DNA of 64,000 nucleotides from Roseiarcus sp963709655. GTDB taxonomy: Bacteria; Pseudomonadota; Alphaproteobacteria; Rhizobiales; Beijerinckiaceae. The stretch spans positions 186,001-250,000 of the forward strand of contig CAVPXF010000004.1 in assembly GCA_963709655.1 (NCBI GenBank), written 5' to 3'. Both the position numbers and the translations under genes were made by a program. Below the pieces are notes generated by a model. That model worked only from the letters and a program-made list of their open reading frames with translations, did not search any database and was not told the DNA's origin. Shown here one piece after another: positions 58,959-64,000 of this stretch (within the stretch, counting starts at the first letter, position 1; every line of letters starts with the position of its first letter).

Positions 58959-59010
58959 CCCCAGTGACGTGGATGTTCGCCCAACCACACTTTCACCCAC
59001 TAGGCCGGGC

Positions 59011-59100
59011 TCATAGCCAGGTGCTGACGGTCGCGGCGATGCAGACGGCGGCGAAGACGTTGGCGGCGTTTCGGTCGTAGCGCGTTGCGATGCGGCGGCG
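59011..59100 (-). pseudogene. IS5-family transposase 3'-end relic
   Basis: On the minus strand this gives RRRIATRYDRNAANVFAAVC then IAATVSTWL and a stop, the C-terminal end of IS5-type (IS1031/ISL2-like) transposases, where RRIATRYDK..A.NF/VFAAV is the standard end. The rest of the transposase is missing and the reading breaks upstream at about 59100. It is a leftover of an insertion between the HD-GYP and acyl-CoA synthetase genes. Confidence 0.7.
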
Positions 59101-59357
59101 GCGCGTCTGCCCATCGGCCGCCCGATTTCAGGCCGTGGACGATGCCGCTGATCACCCGCCTCTCGTCGACGCGCGCCCTGCCGCGCGTGTCGGTCGGCAA
59201 GTGCGGCGGCGCGAGCTTCGAGAATTGCTGCCGGGAAACGGCCGTCCTTGACGGCCGGGCCGTCACTGCGGCTAACTGGCGGACTTCGCGCCGGGTCCGC
59301 GAGAACGGCCGGGCGCGCAAGATCATCGGGCAATCGGGCAGGAAACGCGAGGAGTTG

Positions 59358-61055
59358 ATGAACGCTCACCCCTGGTTGAAGTCTTATCCCGCCGGCGTGC
59401 GCTGGGACGCGCCGATCGAACCGGCGCCGCTGCAAAGCATTCTGGAACGCTCGGCGCGCCGCTTCGCCGACCGTCCGGCGCTGCAGTTCATGGACAGGCG
59501 GATCAGCTACGCCGAGTTGAGCGCCCTGACCGACCGGGCGGCCGCCGGCTTCCAAAGGCTCGGCGTCGGCCCCGGCGTCCACGTCGGCCTCTTTATGCCC
59601 AACACCCCCCATGACGTGATCGCCCTGTTCGGCGTCTTGAAGGCGGGCGGCGTGGTGGTCAACTATTCCCCGCTCGACGCGCTGAACACGCTCGAATTCA
59701 AGATCGCCGACAGCGAGACCGACATCCTCGTCACCCTCGATCTCGCCGCCGTCTATCCGCAGGCGGAGAAGCTGTTGGCCTCGACGCGGCTCACGCGCCT
59801 CGTCGTCGGCGCGTTCCCCGAATACGCCGCGGCTCCCGGGCCGGTGAAGGGCTTCATGGCCGCGCAGGGGATGCTGTCGGAGGTCCCCTCGGACGAGCGG
59901 CATGTCGCGTTCCGCGACCTCCTCGACAACGACGGACGCTATGAGGCCCATGCGATCGGCGATCCGGCCGAGGCGCTGGCGGTCATCCAGTACACCGGCG
60001 GGACGACCGGCCGGCCCAAAGGCGCGATGCTGACCCATGGCAATCTCACCGCGGCTTGCGCGCAGTACACCGAGGTCGCGACCCGCACCGATCCGCCGGC
60101 AATGACCGAAGGCGGCGAGCGGACGCTCTGCGTGCTGCCGCTCTTCCACATCTACGCGCTCTCGGCGGTGCTCATTCTCGGCCTCGGCCTCGGCGCCGAG
60201 CTCATCCTGCATCCGCGCTTCGATCCGGCGGCGGTGGTCAAGGACATCGCGCTGAAGAAGATCACCACCTTTCCGGGCGTGCCGACCATGCATGTGGCGC
60301 TGCTCGGCCTGCCGGACATCGACACGTACGATCTGACGTCGCTGAAATTCTGCTCCTCAGGTGGGGCGCCGCTGCCGGTCGCGGTCCAGCAGAAGTTCCA
60401 GGCGGCCACCGGCGCGCTGCTGACCGAGGGCTGGGGCATGTCGGAGACCTCGCCGGCGGGGACGTTCACGCCGCGCGACGGCACGGGCAAGCCGGGCTCC
60501 TGCGGGCTGCCGATGCCGCGGATCGAGATGAAGTTCATCGACGTCGCCGATCCCTCGCGCGACCTGCCGTTCGGCGAGCGCGGCGAGATCTGCGTCAGGG
60601 GGCCGAACGTGACGAAGGGCTACTGGAAGAAGCCCGAGGAGACGGCGGCCGCCATGACCGCCGACGGGTTCTTCCGCACCGGCGACGTCGGATATATGGA
60701 CGAGGACGGCTTCGTCTTCATCGTCGACCGGACCAAGGACATGCTGCTCGTCGGCGGCTTCAACGTCTATCCGCGCACCATCGAGGAGGCGATCTACAAG
60801 CACCCGTCGGTCGAGGAGGTCAGCGTGATCGGCGTGCCGGACGCATATCGCGGCGAGACCCCGAAGGCGTTCGTCAAGCTGAAGGCCGGCGTCCCGTCGC
60901 TCACGTTCGACGAACTGAAAGCCTTCCTCAAGGACCGGCTCGGCAAGCACGAGATGATCGGCGCCATGGAGATCCGCGACGCGCTGCCCAAGACCGCGGT
61001 CGGCAAGATCTCGAAGAAGGATCTGCGCCAATCCGAGCGCGCGCAGGCTGGGTGA
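59358..61055 (+). CDS. Long-chain fatty acid--CoA ligase (acyl-CoA synthetase)
   Basis: This 565-residue AMP-forming ligase activates fatty acids for beta-oxidation or membrane lipid use. The P-loop-like QYTGGTTGRPKGAMLTHGNL, the EGWGMSETSPAGTFTP motif, GFFRTGDVGYMDEDGFVFIV with DRTKDMLLVGGFNVYPRTIE, and the catalytic Lys near the end in LPKTAVGKISKKDLR are complete. The ATG at 59358 has AGGAG five bases before it. FadD-like size. Upstream is an IS5 relic, downstream a double REP-like element. Confidence 0.93.
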   Translation: MNAHPWLKSYPAGVRWDAPIEPAPLQSILERSARRFADRPALQFMDRRISYAELSALTDRAAAGFQRLGVGPGVHVGLFMPNTPHDVIALFGVLKAGGVVVNYSPLDALNTLEFKIADSETDILVTLDLAAVYPQAEKLLASTRLTRLVVGAFPEYAAAPGPVKGFMAAQGMLSEVPSDERHVAFRDLLDNDGRYEAHAIGDPAEALAVIQYTGGTTGRPKGAMLTHGNLTAACAQYTEVATRTDPPAMTEGGERTLCVLPLFHIYALSAVLILGLGLGAELILHPRFDPAAVVKDIALKKITTFPGVPTMHVALLGLPDIDTYDLTSLKFCSSGGAPLPVAVQQKFQAATGALLTEGWGMSETSPAGTFTPRDGTGKPGSCGLPMPRIEMKFIDVADPSRDLPFGERGEICVRGPNVTKGYWKKPEETAAAMTADGFFRTGDVGYMDEDGFVFIVDRTKDMLLVGGFNVYPRTIEEAIYKHPSVEEVSVIGVPDAYRGETPKAFVKLKAGVPSLTFDELKAFLKDRLGKHEMIGAMEIRDALPKTAVGKISKKDLRQSERAQAG

Positions 61056-61059
61056 GCGC

Positions 61060-61135
61060 CTGTAGCCGCGATCGCTGATCGCGGCTGACGCGGTCAACGA
61101 CCGCGTCTACAACGGACGCGGTCAACGGCCGCGTC
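61060..61135. repeat. Double REP-like element
   Basis: TGTAGCCGCGATCGCTGATC leads into a GCGGCTGACGCGGTCAACGA palindrome, then CCGCGTCTACA and a second GACGCGGTCAACGGCCGCGT. These are three linked palindromes of the family found at 3.2, 14.7, 34.9 and 51.4 kb, between an acyl-CoA ligase and a methyltransferase gene. Confidence 0.75.
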
Positions 61136-61159
61136 GACAATTCGCACGGAGCTTCGGAC

Positions 61160-61867
61160 ATGAGCGAGCGAACGGATCTCGGCGAACGGAGCGACGCCGC
61201 CGCCGTGCTGGCGGCGACCCCGGTCGCCGGCTTAACGCTGGTCGACGTCGGCTGCGGAGCGGGCAAGAACGCCCGGGACCTCGCCGAAGCCGGGGCGAAA
61301 GTGCTCGCGGTCGAGCCCGACGCGATCCAGGCGGCCAGGAACCGCGAGGCGGCGCCTTCGCCCGGCGTGACCTTCGTCGAGGCGCGGGCGGAACGCCTTC
61401 CCGTCGAGACCGGCGTCATGGACGGGGTCGTGTTCTTCCGTTCGCTGCATCACGTCCCGGTCAAGGCGATGGCGGCGGCGCTGGCCGAGGCGGCGCGCGT
61501 GCTGAAGCCCGAAACCGGCTTTCTCTGCGTGATCGAGCCCGGCATGACGGGGACCTATTTCCCGCTCATACGGCCCTTCCACGACGAGACGCGGGTGCGC
61601 GAGGCGGCGCAGGAGGCTTTGGCGCTGAGCGCCGCGCCGCTGTTCGGCGAGCGGCTGTCGTTCCGCTACCTGCAGCACGTGCGCTACCCCGATTTCGGCG
61701 CGCTCGTCGCCCGCGCCCTCGGGCAGACCTTCAACGCCATTGAGCGCGAGCTGGTCGAGACCGCCGAGGTCCGCGCCCTGTTCGAGGCGGGCCGCACCGA
61801 CAAGGGCGACTACGCCTTCGAGGCGCCGATGCTGCTCGACCTCTTCCGCGCGCCGCGGGCGGCCTGA
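61160..61867 (+). CDS. Class I SAM-dependent methyltransferase
   Basis: This is a 235-residue methyltransferase. The SAM motif is LVDVGCGAGKNARDLAEAGA; FVEARAERLPVETGVMDGVV and FFRSLHHVPVKAMAAALAEA, AARVLKPETGFLCVIEPGM are motifs II and III (UbiE/BioC-like). The substrate cannot be read. The ATG start at 61160 is preceded by CGGAG. Two repeats flank it. Confidence 0.88.
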   Translation: MSERTDLGERSDAAAVLAATPVAGLTLVDVGCGAGKNARDLAEAGAKVLAVEPDAIQAARNREAAPSPGVTFVEARAERLPVETGVMDGVVFFRSLHHVPVKAMAAALAEAARVLKPETGFLCVIEPGMTGTYFPLIRPFHDETRVREAAQEALALSAAPLFGERLSFRYLQHVRYPDFGALVARALGQTFNAIERELVETAEVRALFEAGRTDKGDYAFEAPMLLDLFRAPRAA

Positions 61868-61909
61868 CGGCGCGCCGAAACGACCGAATCAATTCAAACA
61901 ACCCGCGAC

Positions 61910-62020
61910 CGTCATTGCGAGGAGCGACCCCCGGGTCGAAGAGCCCAGAGGGACGAAGCAATGCATGTCGCCGCCGCGCGCTGCGGCATGGATTGCTTCG
62001 CCTTCGGCTCGCAATGACGA
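61910..62020. repeat. Large palindromic repeat (CGTCATTGCGAGGAGC type)
   Basis: The outer arms CGTCATTGCGAG and CTCGCAATGACG and inner arms GAAGCAATGCATG and CATGGATTGCTTC form a long imperfect hairpin of about 110 bp with a GCCGCGCGCTGCGGC centre. This is a well-known dispersed intergenic palindrome in many alpha- and betaproteobacterial genomes. It lies between convergent genes. Confidence 0.8.
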
Positions 62021-62055
62021 CGGGGAGTTTGGCGCACTTATTGTGCCGAGTGTCC

Positions 62056-63913
62056 TTACGCCGCCCGCGCTCGCGTGGCTGGCTCTTGCGCCGCAGCCGG
62101 ACCGAGCCTGAACAGCGCCACGAGCTCCCTGAGCTTCCGGCTTTCCTCGGACAGCGAGTGGGTGGCGGCGGTCGATTGCTCGACCATGGCGGCGTTCTCC
62201 TGCGTCGTCTTGTCCATGCCGTCGATCGTCGCGTTGATCTCGGCCACGCCCGAAGCCTGACGCTTGGCGCCCTCGGCGATGTCACTGACGATGCGGTTGA
62301 TTTCCCCGACCTTGGCGATCGTGCGCTCGAGCGCCGCGCCGGTCTCGTGAACGAGCGACACGCCGCGGCCGACCTCGACGGCGGAGGTGGAGATCAGCGC
62401 CTTGATCTCCTTGGCCGCCTCGGCGGCGCGCTGCGCCAGCGTCCTGACTTCGGTGGCGACGACCGCGAAGCCTCTGCCCGCTTCGTTGGCGCGCGCGGCC
62501 TCGACGCCGGCGTTCAGCGCAAGCAGGTTGGTCTGGAAGGCGATCTCGTCGATGACGCCGATGATCTGGCCGATCTCAGCCGAGGTCTTGGAGATCGCGT
62601 CCATGGCGGCGACGGCCTCGTGCACGACGGCGAGGCTCTTTTGCGAATCCTGATCGGCGGCGACGCCCATGGCCTGGGCGTTCGCCGCGCCCTCGGCGGA
62701 CCGCTGGGTCACGCTCGTGATGTCGCCGAGCGCGGCGTTGGTCTCTTCGAGAACTCGCCGCCTGCCGCTCGGTGCGCGCCGAGATGCGATCGGCGACCAC
62801 CGCGACGCCGGACGCGTCCGAATTGATCGCAATGGCGGCGAAAGAGACGTTGCGCATCGCGGTCTCGAGCTCGGCGATGGCGCCGTTGAAATTCGATTGC
62901 AGCTCGCGGTAGGCGGAGGGGATTTCGCTCGTCATGCGATAGGAAAGGTCCTTGCCGGCGAGTTTTGCCAGCGCGACGCCGATCGAAGCGTTGACCAGCG
63001 CGCGCTCGTCGCCGATCGCCTTCGATTGCGCCGCGGCGGCGGCGGCCTGAGCGCGCTCGGCCTCGGCGTGATGCCGCTCGGCCTCGCTTTCGAGGCGCGC
63101 GTTCTCGATCGCCGCGTCGCGGAATACGAGGATCGCCTTGGCCATGGCGCCGATTTCGTCGCCTCGGTCTTCGGCCGGAACCGCGACCTTGGTGTCGCCT
63201 TCGGCGAGCCGGCGCATGATCTCGGTCATGCGCGCGAGCGGCCTGGTGACGACGCTGCCGAGCAGGCGCCAGATCCCGGCGATGACCAGCAGGCCGACGA
63301 TCAGTCCGGCTGCCGCGATGCGCCACAATAGCGTGTTGAGGGCCGCGTAATCGGCCGCGGCGGACAGGCTCGACGAGAAGACGGCGATCGTCTCGCCTTC
63401 GTTGAGGCCCATGGCCCCGGCATGGCAGGGCATGCAGGTCTCCTTGGGCCCGGCGAGCGTCTGGCCGAGCACGATCGGCAGGCTGTAGCGGAACGTGTCG
63501 CCGACGAAACGCCCGACGGGACGTCCGGCGGCCATCGCTTCGTCGTCGAGCGCGTCGCGCGCGGTTTTGGCCGGACGATCGGGCGTCGCCTGAGCCACAT
63601 AGGCGGCGACCTTGGGACTCCAGACGCTCCACAACTGGCCGGGATAATTCTTGTTGCGGCTCTCGAACCAGTTGTTGAAGACCTTGATCGCCACATCGTC
63701 CCGGTCGTCGAGCCGCTGGCGCATCGCGGTTTCGACCAGCGCGTTGACCGATTTCAGCTCGTTCTCGGAGAGGCTGCGGAGCCGGGCTTCGAGCGACCGG
63801 CTTTCCGCCCAGCCGACCAGCGCGACCGCGGCGGCGACGATGGCGATGACGCCGATGGCGGCGAGCGCCATGAAACGCGTCTGGACCTTTAGTGATTTCC
63901 AGGTCCCGGGCAT
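62056..63913 (-). pseudogene. Methyl-accepting chemotaxis protein with a c-type heme sensor domain, interrupted by a single-base insertion
   Basis: From the ATG at 63913 the frame gives a helix (ALAAIGVIAIVAAAVALVGW), a periplasmic domain of DUF3365 (Tll0287-like) type with KETCMPCHAGAMG, a CxxCH heme site at about residues 160-164, a second helix, HAMP (GSVVTRPLARMTEIMRRLAE) and the start of the signalling domain (DRISARTERQAAS). The frame then breaks. Another frame continues LEETNAALGDITSVTQRSAE, IIGVIDEIAFQTNLLALNAG and VEAARANEAGRGFAVVATEV to the stop at 62056. Removing one base of GAGTTC (complement of 62751-62756) joins them as RQAASLEETNAALG, the normal receptor sequence. Intact, it would be about 618 residues. 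Confidence 0.88.
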
Positions 63914-64000
63914 GACTCACATGACTCTGCAGTGGTTGTATTTTTGCAACTGCAAGTTGACCCGCAGGATTTAGTTTGAGGTTAACCCGGCTTGGTGGAT

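Noticed and set aside
1..64000. tRNA, rRNA or tmRNA genes
   Set aside because: No cloverleaf with T-loop consensus or ribosomal RNA segments was recognised by eye; a covariance-model search would settle it.

Overview
The window is GC-rich (roughly two thirds G+C by eye) with short intergenic gaps and many GTG and TTG starts. The proteins look alphaproteobacterial: a class I MntR/MntH pair, PEPxxWA-CTERM surface proteins, an Flp pilin, and FixL-like and Cache-type sensors. I infer a Hyphomicrobiales relative, perhaps of the Beijerinckiaceae/Methylocystaceae type. I see no rRNA, tRNA, CRISPR array or intact mobile element. About 58 protein genes can be supported, three of them frameshifted, plus several gene relics and at least five families of non-coding repeats.

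Layout. 1-3.7 kb: the 3' end of a lytic transglycosylase, a winged-helix protein, a PEP-CTERM beta-propeller-like protein and a frameshifted Flp pilin. 3.9-5.7 kb: a compact minus-strand operon of a 69-residue peptide, a DUF692/MNIO oxidase and a partner protein, which is a strong candidate for an undescribed peptide-modification (RiPP) locus. 5.9-10.3 kb: hemB, with two extra copies of its 3' end further downstream, each bounding a block of accessory DNA (a second PEP-CTERM protein and a GH75-like protein). 10.4-21.6 kb: housekeeping and small stress genes (NUDIX, flavin disulfide oxidoreductase, SAM hydrolase, DUF3237, M29 aminopeptidase, GFA, ABM, YbaK, PNPOx, a truncated polysaccharide export protein, an AhpD-like protein with its ECF41 sigma factor, Ogt).

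22-35.7 kb: DUF72, a second YbaK, a serine hydrolase, mntH/mntR with two operator-like palindromes, a LysR-TDT transporter operon, a Cache chemoreceptor, CorA, a BKACE enzyme divergent from a class III aminotransferase, and a LolA-like protein. 36-43.9 kb: a hybrid histidine kinase with a FixL-type heme PAS signature, a Tam-like protein with a degenerate SAM motif, a SpoIIAA-like protein, DUF4336, a ClC chloride channel and two small exported proteins. 44-49.4 kb: a less GC-rich accessory stretch with secreted and membrane proteins, a duplicated DUF4399 protein, a formylglycine-type (SUMF1-like) protein and a 752-residue protein with a degenerate ExeA-like ATPase domain and six cysteine-bracketed repeats. 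49.8-64 kb: Xth nuclease, penicillin acylase, a PDZ-7TM-GAF membrane protein, haloacid dehalogenase, a frameshifted SDR, an HD-GYP protein, an IS5 relic, an acyl-CoA synthetase, a methyltransferase and a frameshifted chemoreceptor carrying a c-type heme motif.

Two patterns cut across the window. First, all three clear frameshifts (Flp pilin, SDR, heme chemoreceptor) are single-base insertions that turn a GANTC site, the CcrM methylation target, into GANTTC. This suggests either a systematic basecalling error at methylated sites or a mutational hot spot. Second, a degenerate element of about 400 bp occurs twice in opposite orientation (15.4 and 39.0 kb) with a core that is almost identical.
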